Origin: Rhizobium sp. CG5
GTDB taxonomy: Bacteria; Pseudomonadota; Alphaproteobacteria; Rhizobiales; Rhizobiaceae
DNA: 64,000 nt
NCBI RefSeq assembly: GCF_023701945.1
Contig: NZ_JABAEF010000003.1
Span: forward strand, 310,001-374,000
Reading direction: 5' to 3'
Shown here: positions 9,414-20,613 of the stretch, piece after piece
Layout of the letters: each line of letters opens with the position of its first letter
How positions within the stretch are numbered: the first letter of the stretch is position 1
Notes under the pieces: generated by a model
Databases searched by the model: none
What the model saw: the letters and a program-made list of their open reading frames with translations, nothing else
What the model was told of the DNA's origin: nothing
Program-made: the position numbers and the translations under genes

Positions 9414-10367
9414 ATGGCACGCAAAGCAGGCAGCAACGGACGATTTGACGATGCGGCACGGGCCGGATGGCTCTATTACGTGGCCGGCCGCACCCAGGAC
9501 GAAATCGCCGCCGCCATGGGCATTTCCCGCCAGAGCGCCCAGCGCCTCGTCTCGCTGGCCGTTGCCGAAAAGCTGATCAAGGTCCGCCTCGACCACCCGA
9601 TCGCCGTCTGTCTCGAGCTCGGCGAAGCCGTGAAGCGCAAATATGGCCTTAGGCAGGTGGAAATCGTGCCGAGCGATCCGGGCTCGGACTCGGCCACCAC
9701 GGGCCTTGCCGAAGCGGGGGCCGCCGAAATCGAGCGCTGGCTGAAACAGCCCGAGCCGCTGATCCTGGCCATCGGCACCGGACGAACCCTGCGCGCCGCC
9801 GTCGACCAGTTGCCGCCGATGGCCTGTCCGCAGCACCGCATCGTCTCGCTGACCGGCAATATCAGCCCGGACGGCTCGGCCGCCTATTACAACGTCATCT
9901 TCTCGATGGCCGACGCCATCCAGGCCCGCCATTTTCCCATGCCCCTGCCCGTGCTGGTCTCGTCGCGCGCCGAGCGCGACCTGCTGCACCAGCAGGCCCT
10001 GGTCATCCCGACGATTTCGCTGGGCGCCAAGGCCGACGTGACCTTTGTCGGCATCGGCGAGATGGACCACCAGGCGCCGCTCGAAGTCGACGGTTTTCTG
10101 CAGGCCAATGAGATGGAAGATCTGCTGGCGGCCGGCGCCACCGGCGAGATCTGCGGCTGGATTTTCGATGCCGACGGGCAATTGCTCGACAATCCCGTCA
10201 ACGAGCGCGTCGCCAGTATTGCGCTACCGTCGCGCGACACCTCCTGCGTCATCGGCATTGCCAAGGGCAAGCGCAAATACGCCGCCATCCGCGCCGCCGT
10301 CAAAGGCCGCTTTGTCAACGCCCTCATCACCGATGAGGACACGGCGCGCTACCTTCTGAAGATCTGA
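9414..10367 (+). CDS. smoC: SorC/DeoR-type sugar-binding regulator (SmoC-like)
   Basis: The 317-residue SorC-family regulator has an N-terminal HTH (about 10-50, GRTQDEIAAAMGISRQSAQRL) and a C-terminal effector domain with the family stretches AIGTGRTLRAAV and GIAKGKRKYAAI. SorC proteins bind sugar or polyol phosphates. It sits directly upstream of the polyol transport operon in the same orientation, matching the smoC position in rhizobia, and should control that operon through the palindrome at 10469-10501. The name rests on family plus gene order. Confidence 0.82.
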   Translation: MARKAGSNGRFDDAARAGWLYYVAGRTQDEIAAAMGISRQSAQRLVSLAVAEKLIKVRLDHPIAVCLELGEAVKRKYGLRQVEIVPSDPGSDSATTGLAEAGAAEIERWLKQPEPLILAIGTGRTLRAAVDQLPPMACPQHRIVSLTGNISPDGSAAYYNVIFSMADAIQARHFPMPLPVLVSSRAERDLLHQQALVIPTISLGAKADVTFVGIGEMDHQAPLEVDGFLQANEMEDLLAAGATGEICGWIFDADGQLLDNPVNERVASIALPSRDTSCVIGIAKGKRKYAAIRAAVKGRFVNALITDEDTARYLLKI

Positions 10368-10468
10368 GCATCCTCCAGAATAAGTTTTTCTGACATTGAT
10401 TCAACGCGCTAACCTGCCGCTTCGGCGGTGCAGCATGGATTCAGCATTGACTTTCGCACCGTCAAAAG

Positions 10469-10501
10469 TGAGTAATTGCCCATGAGCCTAGCGATTGCTC
10501 A
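10469..10501. promoter_or_regulatory. Candidate SmoC operator
   Basis: Inverted repeat TGAGTAATTGC and GCGATTGCTCA (9 of 11 arm bases pair) with an 11-base spacer, ending 22 bases before smoE. Location and symmetry fit a repressor or activator site for the adjacent SorC-type regulator. Confidence 0.5.
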
Positions 10502-10523
10502 TTTCTCTTCTGGGAGGAAGACC

Positions 10524-11834
<1,311 letters not shown>

Positions 11835-11887
11835 GAGTGCCGCTTGCATGCAGCAGGGTCTGGTCCATTGAACCAGACCTGCCAACT

Positions 11888-11914
11888 GGCCGCCCGTCAA
11901 AGCGGGCGGCCTTT
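11888..11914 (+). terminator. Hairpin after smoE (attenuator or mRNA stabiliser)
   Basis: Perfect 9-base stem GGCCGCCCG/CGGGCGGCC with a 6-base loop, followed by only three Ts. In ABC operons such hairpins often partly terminate or protect the binding-protein message. I see nothing else in 11835-12087 except the smoF ribosome site GGGAGGA. Confidence 0.6.
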
Positions 11915-12087
11915 GTCTCTCTCAAGCCTGAAATGAAAGATCGCCGATCGTTCCAAATTGTTCAGGCATGACACGTCACGCAGTTGCATGAAGACCGCGC
12001 CAGCCCCTGTGATCCCATCGGCCGCATGGTCGCCTAGAAAAAATACCGAGAGACCGAACGGTCCAGATCAATCGAGGGAGGACTTTC

Positions 12088-12960
12088 ATGGCCACGCGAC
12101 AGACGCAAACCCTTGCCAGGCTGATGCTGGCGCCATCCGTGCTGATGCTGTTCATCTGGATGATCATACCGCTCGGCATTACCCTGTGGTTCTCGTTCCA
12201 GCAGTACAATCCGCTGAACCCGATCCGCGACGGCTTCGTCGGCTTTTCCAATTACGCGCTGTTCTATTCCAACCCCGCCTTCCTCTATTCGATCATCAAC
12301 ACGCTTTTGATCGTCGGCAGCGTGCTATTGATCACCGTGATCGGCGGCACCCTTTTGGCGCTGCTGCTCGACCAGCCGATCTTCGGCCAGGGGATCGTGC
12401 GCATCCTGGTGATCTCACCGTTCTTCGTCATGCCGCCGGTGGCAGCCCTGGTCTGGAAGAACATGATCATGCACCCGAGTTACGGCGTTTTCGCCGATAT
12501 CTCCCGGTTTTTCGGCCTGCAGCCGGTCGACTGGTTCGCGCAATATCCGCTGTTTTCGATCATCATCATCGTCGCCTGGCAATGGCTGCCGTTTGCCACC
12601 CTCATCCTGCTCACCTCGCTGCAGTCGCTCGACGGCGAGCAGAAGGAAGCCGCCGAAATGGACGGCGCCGGTTTTCTGTCGCGCTTCTGGTATCTGACGC
12701 TGCCGCACATGTCGCGGGCGATCACTGTGGTCATCCTGATCCAGACGATCTTCCTGCTGGCCGTCTATGCGGAAATCCTCGTCACCACCAATGGCGGCCC
12801 CGGCTACGCCTCCACCAACCTGCCCTTCCTAGTCTACCAGAAGGCCTCGCTCGAATTCAAAATCGGCCAGGCATCCGCCGGCGGCATCATCGCCGTCATC
12901 CTTGCCAATATCGTCGCCTTCTTCGCCATGCGCGCCGTCGGCCGGAACCTGGACAAGTAG
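12088..12960 (+). CDS. smoF: Polyol ABC transporter permease SmoF
   Basis: Inner-membrane permease of 290 residues with six predicted helices and the binding-protein-dependent transport loop EAAEMDGAGFLSRFWYLTLP, which docks on the ATPase. It is MalF-like and forms a heterodimer with SmoG, whose gene starts 11 bases downstream. A GGGAGGA ribosome site precedes the ATG. Confidence 0.9.
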   Translation: MATRQTQTLARLMLAPSVLMLFIWMIIPLGITLWFSFQQYNPLNPIRDGFVGFSNYALFYSNPAFLYSIINTLLIVGSVLLITVIGGTLLALLLDQPIFGQGIVRILVISPFFVMPPVAALVWKNMIMHPSYGVFADISRFFGLQPVDWFAQYPLFSIIIIVAWQWLPFATLILLTSLQSLDGEQKEAAEMDGAGFLSRFWYLTLPHMSRAITVVILIQTIFLLAVYAEILVTTNGGPGYASTNLPFLVYQKASLEFKIGQASAGGIIAVILANIVAFFAMRAVGRNLDK

Positions 12961-12971
12961 GAGAAGACATC

Positions 12972-13796
12972 ATGGCACGCGCTATCAGCACAAAACGCAA
13001 GGCAGTCTTCACCGTGGCGGCCTGGATCGTCGCCCTCATCATCTTCTTTCCGATCCTCTATACGATCATCACGTCGTTCAAATCGGAAACGGAGGCGATC
13101 GCCGGCTTCAACATGATCCCGTCCGGGACACTCGAAAGCTATGCCGAGGTCCAGGGCCAGTACAACTATTTCAAACCCTTCATGAACTCGGTGATCCTGT
13201 CGGTCGGCTCCACGCTTTTGGCGCTGCTGATCGCCGTTCCGGCCGCCTGGTCCATGGCCTTTTCGCCGACCCGGCGCACCAAGGACATCCTGATGTGGAT
13301 GCTGTCGACCAAGATGATGCCGGCGGTGGCGGTGCTGTTTCCGATGTACCTGATCTTCCGCAACCTTGGGCTTCTGGATAGCCGCATCGGCCTGACCGTC
13401 ATGCTGACCATGATCAACCTGCCGATCGTCGTCTGGATGCTCTACACCTACTTCCGGGAAATTCCGTCGGAAATCCTCGAAGCGGCCCGCATGGACGGCG
13501 CCTCGCTGTGGAACGAGATCATCTATGTCCTGACCCCGATGGCCGTGCCGGGCATCGCCTCGACCATGCTGCTCAACATCATCCTTGCCTGGAACGAAGC
13601 CTTCTGGACGATCCGCCTGACGGCGACCAATGCCGCGCCGCTGACGGCCTTCATCAGCTCGTTTTCCAGTCCGCAGGGGCTGTTCTGGGCAAAACTGTCG
13701 GCCGCATCGACGCTCGCCATCGCGCCGATCCTGATCATGGGCTGGTTCAGCCAGAAGCAACTCGTGCGCGGCCTGACCTTCGGCGCGGTGAAATAA
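12972..13796 (+). CDS. smoG: Polyol ABC transporter permease SmoG
   Basis: MalG-like inner-membrane permease of 274 residues. It has a first helix around 11-31, four or five further helices and the EAA loop EAARMDGASLWNEIIYVLTP. It pairs with SmoF, and both carry the ATPase docking loop. The start follows GGAGAAG closely. Confidence 0.9.
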   Translation: MARAISTKRKAVFTVAAWIVALIIFFPILYTIITSFKSETEAIAGFNMIPSGTLESYAEVQGQYNYFKPFMNSVILSVGSTLLALLIAVPAAWSMAFSPTRRTKDILMWMLSTKMMPAVAVLFPMYLIFRNLGLLDSRIGLTVMLTMINLPIVVWMLYTYFREIPSEILEAARMDGASLWNEIIYVLTPMAVPGIASTMLLNIILAWNEAFWTIRLTATNAAPLTAFISSFSSPQGLFWAKLSAASTLAIAPILIMGWFSQKQLVRGLTFGAVK

Positions 13797-13844
13797 GAGA
13801 CGTCGGCAATCCAATAAGCCGAGAACGCTCGGGGAGAAAACAAC

Positions 13845-14846
13845 ATGGGCAATATCGTACTCAACAAGGTCTCCAAATCCTTTGGGGCGACCATCGTCAT
13901 TCCAGGCATCGACCTGGAGATCAAGGAAGGCGAATTCGTCGTCTTCGTCGGCCCGTCGGGTTGCGGCAAGTCGACGCTTTTGCGCCTGATCGCCGGCCTG
14001 GAGGACACGACAAGCGGCCATATCGTCATCGACGGCCGTGACGTCACCGGCGAAGCGCCCGCCAAGCGCGGTCTTGCCATGGTGTTCCAGTCCTATGCGC
14101 TCTATCCGCATATGTCGGTGCGCAACAACATCGCCTTCCCGCTGAAGATGGCCAAGCTCGATCCCGCCGTCATCGACAAGAAGGTCAACGACGCCGCCAA
14201 GGTGCTGAACCTCACCAATTATCTCGACCGGCGTCCCGGCCAGCTGTCCGGCGGCCAGCGCCAGCGCGTCGCCATCGGCCGTGCCATCGTGCGCGAACCC
14301 TCGGCCTTCCTGTTCGACGAACCGCTATCCAACCTCGACGCCTCGCTGCGCGGCACCATGCGGCTGGAGATCAGCGAGTTGCACCAGCAGCTGAAGACGA
14401 CGATGATCTACGTCACCCACGACCAGGTGGAGGCCATGACCATGGCCGACAAGATCGTCGTGCTGAGTGCCGGCCATATCGAGCAAGTCGGCTCGCCGCT
14501 CGATCTCTACAACAAGCCCGACAACATCTTCGTCGCCGGCTTCATCGGCTCGCCGCGCATGAACTTTGCCAGCGGCGCGCTGGCCCCCCCATACCAGGCC
14601 CACACCATCGGCTTCCGGCCGGAACATATCAAACTCTCCAAGGAGAGCGGCACCTGGCCCGGCACCGTCGGCGTCGCCGAGCATCTGGGATCCGACACCT
14701 TCCTGCACATTCATGTCGACGAGATCGGCATGGTGACGGTGCGCACCAGCGGTGATTTCCCCGTCGGCCATGGCGACAAGGTCTTCCTGACCCCGGATGC
14801 CGACCGCATCCACCGCTTCGACGACAAGGGGCTGGCAATCCGATGA
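13845..14846 (+). CDS. smoK: Polyol ABC transporter ATPase SmoK
   Basis: MalK/UgpC-type ATPase of 333 residues with Walker [10 protein letters not shown], signature [15 protein letters not shown], Walker [11 protein letters not shown] and switch histidine in YVTHD. A C-terminal TOBE-like part (roughly 240-330) is present. It energises polyol uptake with SmoEFG. Its stop overlaps the smoS start (ATGA). Confidence 0.92.
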   Translation: MGNIVLNKVSKSFGATIVIPGIDLEIKEGEFVVFVGPSGCGKSTLLRLIAGLEDTTSGHIVIDGRDVTGEAPAKRGLAMVFQSYALYPHMSVRNNIAFPLKMAKLDPAVIDKKVNDAAKVLNLTNYLDRRPGQLSGGQRQRVAIGRAIVREPSAFLFDEPLSNLDASLRGTMRLEISELHQQLKTTMIYVTHDQVEAMTMADKIVVLSAGHIEQVGSPLDLYNKPDNIFVAGFIGSPRMNFASGALAPPYQAHTIGFRPEHIKLSKESGTWPGTVGVAEHLGSDTFLHIHVDEIGMVTVRTSGDFPVGHGDKVFLTPDADRIHRFDDKGLAIR

Positions 14847-15616
14847 ACAGGCTGGATGGAAAAAGCGCCCTGATCACCGGCTCGGCCCGCGGCATCGGCC
14901 GCGCCTTTGCAAAGGCCTATATCGCCGAAGGCGCCACCGTTGCCATTGCCGATATCGACTTCGTGCGGGCCAGCGACACGGCAGCCGAACTCGGACCGAA
15001 TGCCTATCCGGTTCTGCTTGACGTCACCGAACAGTCCTCCATCGACGCCGCCGTCCGCGCCGTCGAGGAAAAGACCGGCGGGCTCGATATCCTGATCAAC
15101 AATGCCGCTTTGTTCGATCTGGCGCCGATCGTCGAGATTACCAGGGCCAGCTACGACCGGCTGTTTGCGATCAACGTCGCCGGCTCGCTGTTCATGCTGC
15201 AGGCCGCAGCCCGATCGATGATCTCGCGAGGCACGGGCGGCAAGATCATCAATATGGCCAGCCAGGCCGGACGGCGCGGCGAAGCGCTGGTCGGCGTCTA
15301 CTGCGCCACCAAGGCAGCGATCATCTCGCTCACCCAATCGGCCGGCCTCGACCTGATCAAGCACGGCATCAATGTCAACGCGATCGCCCCCGGCGTGGTC
15401 GACGGCGAGCATTGGGATGGTGTCGACGCGCTGTTTGCCCGACACGAAAATCTGGCACCGGGCGAAAAGAAGAAACAGGTCGGCGCCGCCGTGCCCTTCG
15501 GCCGCATGGGCCGGGCCGAGGACCTGACCGGCATGGCGATCTTCCTCGCCTCGCCCGAAGCCGACTACATCGTCGCCCAGACATACAATGTCGACGGCGG
15601 CAACTGGATGAGCTGA
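14843..15616 (+). CDS. smoS: Sorbitol dehydrogenase, short-chain type (SmoS)
   Basis: Classical SDR enzyme of 257 residues with the NAD-binding motif GSARGIGRA near the N-terminus, NNAA, the catalytic serine in NMASQAG and the catalytic YxxxK in YCATK. In this operon type SmoS oxidises sorbitol to fructose (and galactitol to tagatose). It is translationally coupled to smoK. Substrate assignment rests on context and family. Confidence 0.87.
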   Translation: MNRLDGKSALITGSARGIGRAFAKAYIAEGATVAIADIDFVRASDTAAELGPNAYPVLLDVTEQSSIDAAVRAVEEKTGGLDILINNAALFDLAPIVEITRASYDRLFAINVAGSLFMLQAAARSMISRGTGGKIINMASQAGRRGEALVGVYCATKAAIISLTQSAGLDLIKHGINVNAIAPGVVDGEHWDGVDALFARHENLAPGEKKKQVGAAVPFGRMGRAEDLTGMAIFLASPEADYIVAQTYNVDGGNWMS

Positions 15617-15674
15617 GCGCTCCGGCGCTCAGATCGCTGAAAGACTTTGCGTCTCGCACCCCGAGGACCGTGAC

Positions 15675-17159
15675 ATGACCCATACCCTATCGCTCGCCCA
15701 TCTCGCCGACATCGCCTCGACGGCGTCAGTGCCCTCCTATCGCCGCGACCAGCTGAAAGCCGGCATCCTGCATTTCGGCGTCGGCAATTTCCACCGCGCC
15801 CACCAGGCGATCTATCTCCATGAGCTGTTCAACAAGGGCCGGGATCTCGACTGGGCCATTCTCGGCGCCGGCATCATGCCGTCGGACCGGCTGATGAAGG
15901 AGAAGCTCGAATCCCAGGATTATCTGACCACCGTCGTCGAGCAGGACAACAACCGCAGTGCGGCCACCGTCACCGGACCGATGACCGGCATCCTGACCGC
16001 GCCGGATTTTGACAAGATTGTAGCCGCCCTGGCGGACCCGGCGATCCGCATCGTGTCGATGACGATCACCGAGGGCGGCTACTACATCGACCCGGCCACC
16101 GGCAAGTTCGATCCGACCCATCCGGCCATGGTCGCCGATGCCGCCGATCCGAGCCATCCGAAAAGCGTCTTCGGCCTGATTATCGCTGGCCTCAGGGCCC
16201 GCCGCGCCGCCGGCATTCCGCCCTTCACCGTGATGTGCTGCGACAATATCCCCGGCAATGGCGAAGTGACCGAGGCGACCGTCACCGGCCTCGCAAAGCT
16301 GTCGGACCCGGATTTCGCCCACTGGATCGAGGAGAATGTCGCCTTCCCCAATGCCATGGTCGACCGCATCACGCCGGCCACCGGCGAGCGCGAGATCGGC
16401 ATTGCCCGCGACACCTACGGCATCGACGACAAATGGCCTGTGTTCTGCGAAGAGTTCAAGCAATGGGTGCTGGAGGACAAGTTCCCGCTCGGCCGCCCGG
16501 CGCTGGAAGAGGTCGGCGTCACCTTCGTGAAGGACGTCGCCCCTTACGAGCTGATGAAGCTGCGTATCCTCAACGGCGGCCATGCGGCCATCGCCTATCC
16601 GGCCGCCCTGATGGACATTCACTTCGTGCACGAATCCATGGAAAATCCGTTGATCCGCGCCTATCTCGCCAAGCTGGAAAACGAGGAGATCATCCCGATC
16701 GTGCCGCCGGTGCCCGATACCAGCCTGGCCGACTATTTCACCCTGATCGAAAGCCGGTTCCTCAACCCGAAGATCGGCGACACCATTCCGCGCCTGGCGC
16801 AGGACGGCTCCAACCGCCAGCCGAAATTCATCCTGCCCTCGACCGCCGATCGCCTTGCCAAGGGCCTCGACGTCACCGGTCTGGCGCTGGTATCGGCCCT
16901 GTGGTGCCGCTATTTCGAGGGCGTCACCGACAGCGGCAAGGAGATCACCTTCAACGATCCGAGCGCCGACCGGCTGCATGCAACGGCACTGGCCTCCAAG
17001 GCCGATCCTCGCGTCTTCCTGGCGCTTGGCGACATCTTCGGCAAAGTCGGGGAAAACCCTCAATTCATCAAGCGTTTCGGTGAGGCTCTTGCTAGCTTGC
17101 GCACAGTCGGCACCGCTGAAACCCTTCAGCGCTATCTCGACGGCACACTCGGCGGATAG
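15675..17159 (+). CDS. mtlK: Mannitol 2-dehydrogenase
   Basis: Long-chain polyol dehydrogenase of 494 residues with an N-terminal NAD-binding motif in HFGVGNFHRAHQ and the mannitol dehydrogenase signature KLRILNGGHAAIAYPA around residues 297-312. It oxidises mannitol to fructose, and often D-arabitol to D-xylulose. It follows smoS by 58 bases in the same operon. Confidence 0.92.
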   Translation: MTHTLSLAHLADIASTASVPSYRRDQLKAGILHFGVGNFHRAHQAIYLHELFNKGRDLDWAILGAGIMPSDRLMKEKLESQDYLTTVVEQDNNRSAATVTGPMTGILTAPDFDKIVAALADPAIRIVSMTITEGGYYIDPATGKFDPTHPAMVADAADPSHPKSVFGLIIAGLRARRAAGIPPFTVMCCDNIPGNGEVTEATVTGLAKLSDPDFAHWIEENVAFPNAMVDRITPATGEREIGIARDTYGIDDKWPVFCEEFKQWVLEDKFPLGRPALEEVGVTFVKDVAPYELMKLRILNGGHAAIAYPAALMDIHFVHESMENPLIRAYLAKLENEEIIPIVPPVPDTSLADYFTLIESRFLNPKIGDTIPRLAQDGSNRQPKFILPSTADRLAKGLDVTGLALVSALWCRYFEGVTDSGKEITFNDPSADRLHATALASKADPRVFLALGDIFGKVGENPQFIKRFGEALASLRTVGTAETLQRYLDGTLGG

Positions 17160-17169
17160 GATAACCGGC

Positions 17170-17847
17170 ATGGCGCAGACGGCACAGCAGCTCATCATCT
17201 TTGATTGCGATGGTGTGCTCGTCGACAGCGAACCGATTTCCGTCGAGGTGCTGGTCGCGGCTCTGGCGGCGGCAGGCGTCGCCATCGACAGCGAGGAGGC
17301 CTATCGCCGCTTTCTCGGCCGCAGCCTTGGCGCCGTGATCGAGACGGCCCGCGACGAATTCGGCCTGGAGATCGACGAAGCCTTTCTGCTGAAACTGCGC
17401 AATGATCTTTATGCGCGGTTCCGCCGCGACCTGCGGGCCATTCCGGGCATTGAAACGGCGCTCGACGACCTGGAAGCCAACGGCTTTTCCTGGTGCGTCG
17501 CCTCGTCCAGCCAGCGCGAGCGCATCGAGCTGTCCCTGACCGTCACCGGCCTGATCGACCGCTTCGTGCCGCATATCTTCAGCGCCAGCATGGTCAGAAA
17601 CGGCAAGCCGGCGCCGGATCTGTTTCTCTATGCCGCGGAGCAGATGCAGCGCGATCCCAAGGACTGCATCGTCATCGAGGACAGCCCGGCCGGCATTGAG
17701 GCAGCCAAGGCCGCCGGCATGACGGTGTTTGCCTTTACCGGCGGCTCCCATGCCGGCACACCAGGCCATCGCGACGCCGTGACACGGCTGAAGCCGGACG
17801 CCGTGTTTGACGCCATGGCCGAATTGCTCCACCTTATCGCAAAATGA
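17170..17847 (+). CDS. HAD-superfamily phosphatase (beta-phosphoglucomutase-like)
   Basis: HAD subfamily IA protein of 225 residues: motif I FDCDGVLVDSEP with nucleophile and acid/base aspartates, a helical cap, the lysine motif NGKPAPDLFLYA, and motif IV VIEDSPAG. Such enzymes remove phosphate from sugar phosphates or interconvert hexose phosphates. Ten bases after mtlK, it probably clears a phosphorylated polyol or ketose side product. The start at 17170 leaves the motif close to the N-terminus. Confidence 0.83.
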   Translation: MAQTAQQLIIFDCDGVLVDSEPISVEVLVAALAAAGVAIDSEEAYRRFLGRSLGAVIETARDEFGLEIDEAFLLKLRNDLYARFRRDLRAIPGIETALDDLEANGFSWCVASSSQRERIELSLTVTGLIDRFVPHIFSASMVRNGKPAPDLFLYAAEQMQRDPKDCIVIEDSPAGIEAAKAAGMTVFAFTGGSHAGTPGHRDAVTRLKPDAVFDAMAELLHLIAK

Positions 17848-17872
17848 AAAACCGGGACGGAAACAGGCCATA

Positions 17873-19453
17873 ATGCGGGACCACGTGATTGCGGTGGATG
17901 TCGGAACGGGCAGCGCACGCGCCGGCGTGGTCGACCGCAACGGCCACCTTCTGGTGCGCTGCGAACATCCGATCCTGCTGCGCCGGCCGCAGGACGAGCG
18001 CGGCGAACATGCCTCCGAAGACATCTGGCGCGCCTGCTGCCATTCGGTGCGGAGCGCCCTGGCCCAATCCGGCATTGCGCCGGATCGCATCGCTGCCCTT
18101 GCCTTCGACGCCACCTGCTCGCTGGTGTTGCGCGACCACGACGGCGCGCCGCTGGCCCTCGATTGGCAAGACGGCGAGGCCTTCGACACCATCGCCTGGC
18201 TCGACCATCGCGCCACCGCGCAAGCCGAGGAATGCAACCGCACCGGCCATCCGACCCTTGCCCATAGCGGCGGCAGCATTTCGCCTGAAATGCAGATGCC
18301 CAAGCTGATGTGGCTGAAGCGCCACCGGCCCGACCTCTGGGACAGGCTCGGCTATCTCTTCGACCTGTCGGATTATCTCACCTGGCGGGCCACCGGTTCG
18401 ACCGAGCGCTCGGTCTGCACCCTGACCTCGAAATGGAATTTCGTCGCCGGCCGCGCCAGCGGCTGGCAGGCCGATTTCCTGCGGCTGATCGGCCTTGACG
18501 ATCTGGTCGAGAAGGGCACGCTGCCGGACGTCGCCGTCCCGGTCGGCGCGCCGGTCGGCCGTCTCTCGGCGGCAGTCGCGGCGGAACTGGGCCTTGACGA
18601 GACGGTCAGCGTTGCCGCCGGCATGATCGATGCCTATGCCGGTGCGCTGGGCGTTCTCGGCGGCGTGGCGGCCGATCCGCACGTGCTGCACCAGCAGACG
18701 GCGCTGGTCGGCGGCACGTCGAGCTGCATCATCAGCTTTGCCAGCAATCCGCAATTCGGCAAGAGCCTGTGGGGCCCCTATCAGGAAACCGTGTTTGCCG
18801 GCCAATGGCTGGTCGAGGCCGGCCAATCGGCAACCGGCGCCCTGCTCGGCCATCTGCTCAGGCTGCACAGCCTTGGCGGCGACCCGACGCCCGAACGCCA
18901 CCAGCAGGTCATCGCCCGCGTCCAGCAGCTGCGCGCCATAGAAGGGTCTGGCTTTGCCGAGCGCATTAATATCCTGCCGGATTTCCACGGCAACCGCTCG
19001 CCCTTTGCCGATCCGCACCTGACCGGCGTGATATCAGGCCTGACGCTCGACGCCTCCTTCGACGGCCTCTGCCGGCTCTATTGGCGCGCCTGCGTCGCCA
19101 TTGCGCTGGGGCTCCGGCAGATCCTGGAGACCATGGCCGAGAGCGGCATGCACAGCAGCGTGCTGCACCTGACCGGCGGCCATGTGAAGAACCCGCTGCT
19201 GGTCGAGCTCTATGCCGATGTCACCGGCTGCGACCTCGTCATTCCCGACAGCCGCGATGCCGTGCTGGTCGGCACCGCGATGAATGCCGCCGCCGCCGGC
19301 GGGCTCTATAAAAGCCTCACCGAAGCCGGTGCCGCCATGGCCCCCTCCGGAGAACGCATCGCCCCGAACCCGGCCAACCGGACGCTCTACGACCGGGATT
19401 ATGCAAAGTTCCTCACCATGCAGCGCCACCGGGTCGAGCTGAACGGACTTTGA
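17873..19453 (+). CDS. FGGY-family carbohydrate kinase (ribulokinase-like)
   Basis: The 526-residue FGGY kinase opens with AVDVGTGSARAGVVD, the phosphate-binding motif typical of the ribulokinase/ribitol-kinase-like branch rather than of xylulokinase or glycerol kinase. The second ATPase half contains LTGGHVKNPLLVELYADVTG. It closes the smo operon, 25 bases after the HAD gene. Ribulose or another ketopentose is the best substrate guess; fructose phosphorylation is not expected from this family branch. Confidence 0.8.
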   Translation: MRDHVIAVDVGTGSARAGVVDRNGHLLVRCEHPILLRRPQDERGEHASEDIWRACCHSVRSALAQSGIAPDRIAALAFDATCSLVLRDHDGAPLALDWQDGEAFDTIAWLDHRATAQAEECNRTGHPTLAHSGGSISPEMQMPKLMWLKRHRPDLWDRLGYLFDLSDYLTWRATGSTERSVCTLTSKWNFVAGRASGWQADFLRLIGLDDLVEKGTLPDVAVPVGAPVGRLSAAVAAELGLDETVSVAAGMIDAYAGALGVLGGVAADPHVLHQQTALVGGTSSCIISFASNPQFGKSLWGPYQETVFAGQWLVEAGQSATGALLGHLLRLHSLGGDPTPERHQQVIARVQQLRAIEGSGFAERINILPDFHGNRSPFADPHLTGVISGLTLDASFDGLCRLYWRACVAIALGLRQILETMAESGMHSSVLHLTGGHVKNPLLVELYADVTGCDLVIPDSRDAVLVGTAMNAAAAGGLYKSLTEAGAAMAPSGERIAPNPANRTLYDRDYAKFLTMQRHRVELNGL

Positions 19454-19470
19454 GCGGGGCGGAAGAAAAA

Positions 19471-19600
19471 CCCTCTCTGGCCTGCCGGCCATCTCCCCCA
19501 CAAGGGGGGAGAAGACTCGTGGAAGCCGCTCGGCTCCTTCCACCAGGAGTTGCGACTGGGTTAAGCCCTCCCCCTTGTGGGGAGGGTTTGGGAGGGGTCT
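19471..19600. repeat. Rhizobial palindromic repeat, copy 1
   Basis: The unit has CCCTCTCTGGCCTGCCGGCC at its left end and CCCTCCCCCTTGTGGGGAGGG near its right, with GACTGGGTTAAGCCCTCCC in the middle. The same parts occur in reverse order and opposite strand at 28891-29018. It fills the 170-base gap between two convergent genes and can form strong hairpins, so it may serve as a terminator for both. Confidence 0.7.
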
Positions 19601-19623
19601 TTCTGACTGCCGTCTGCCGTACC

Positions 19624-20613
19624 CTACCCCCACAACCCCGCCACCGGCACCTGCATCTGCGAGCCCTCGTAGCGGATCGCCTCGCCGCGGTCGCTAGCCA
19701 GCAGCAGCGGGCCGTCGAGATCGGCGTATGGGGCGCCCTGGGCCACCAGGAAGGCCGGCGCCATGGCAAGCGAAGTACCGAGCATGCAGCCGACCATGAT
19801 GTCGAAGCCGGCGGCCACCGCCGCATCGCGCATGGCCAGCGCCTCGGTCAGCCCGCCCGTCTTGTCGAGCTTGATATTGACCGCATCGTATTTGCCGGCA
19901 AGTGCGCTAAGCGACGCCCGGTCGTGGCAGCTCTCGTCGGCACAGACCGGCAGCACGCGCTCGATCGTCGACAGCACCTCGTCCTGTCCTGCCGGCAGCG
20001 GCTGCTCGACCAGCGCCACGCCAAGCCGCACCAGCTCCGGCGCGAGCGCCAGGTAATGCTCCGCCGTCCAGCCCTCGTTGGCATCGACAATGATCGTCGA
20101 ATGCGGCGCCCCGGCCCGGACCGCCAGGATGCGCTCCAGATCGGCATCCGTGCCGAGCTTGACCTTCAGCAGCGGCCGGCCGGCATTCTTTTCCGCCGCG
20201 GCGCGCATATTCTCGGGCGTATCGAGCGACAGGGTGAAGGCGGTCTGGATCGGCTTTGGCGGGTTGAGCCCCGCCAGCTGCCACACCGGCTTTCCCGCCC
20301 GCTTGGCCTCGAGATCCCAGAGCGCACAATCGAGCCCGTTGCGCGCCGCCCCGCCCGGCAGACGCTGCTGCAGGCCGGCCCGATCGAGCCCTTGGGCAAA
20401 GTCCTTGGCCAGCGACAGGATCGTCTCGATCACCCCTTCGACCGTCTCGCCATAGCGCCCATAGGGCACGCATTCGCCGCGCCCAATCTGCACACCGTCC
20501 GAGATCTCCACCGTCACCACGCGGATTTCCGTGCGCGAGCCGCGCGAGATCGTGAACGTGCCGGCAACCGGAAACCGTTCCTCGACGGCGCTGAGCGTCA
20601 AACCTTTGTGCAT
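19624..20613 (-). CDS. L-Ala-D/L-Glu (dipeptide) epimerase, enolase superfamily
   Basis: The 329-residue protein fits the muconate-lactonising branch of the enolase superfamily. It has a catalytic lysine in LKVKLG, metal ligands in VDANEGW, EQPLP and ADESC, and the second catalytic lysine in IKLDKTGG. The IMVGCMLGTSLAMAPA segment near the C-terminus is typical of dipeptide epimerases, which recycle murein peptides. The start at 20613 (MHKGLTLS) matches the family N-terminus; the frame continues upstream without a convincing ribosome site. Confidence 0.85.
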   Translation of the reverse strand: MHKGLTLSAVEERFPVAGTFTISRGSRTEIRVVTVEISDGVQIGRGECVPYGRYGETVEGVIETILSLAKDFAQGLDRAGLQQRLPGGAARNGLDCALWDLEAKRAGKPVWQLAGLNPPKPIQTAFTLSLDTPENMRAAAEKNAGRPLLKVKLGTDADLERILAVRAGAPHSTIIVDANEGWTAEHYLALAPELVRLGVALVEQPLPAGQDEVLSTIERVLPVCADESCHDRASLSALAGKYDAVNIKLDKTGGLTEALAMRDAAVAAGFDIMVGCMLGTSLAMAPAFLVAQGAPYADLDGPLLLASDRGEAIRYEGSQMQVPVAGLWG

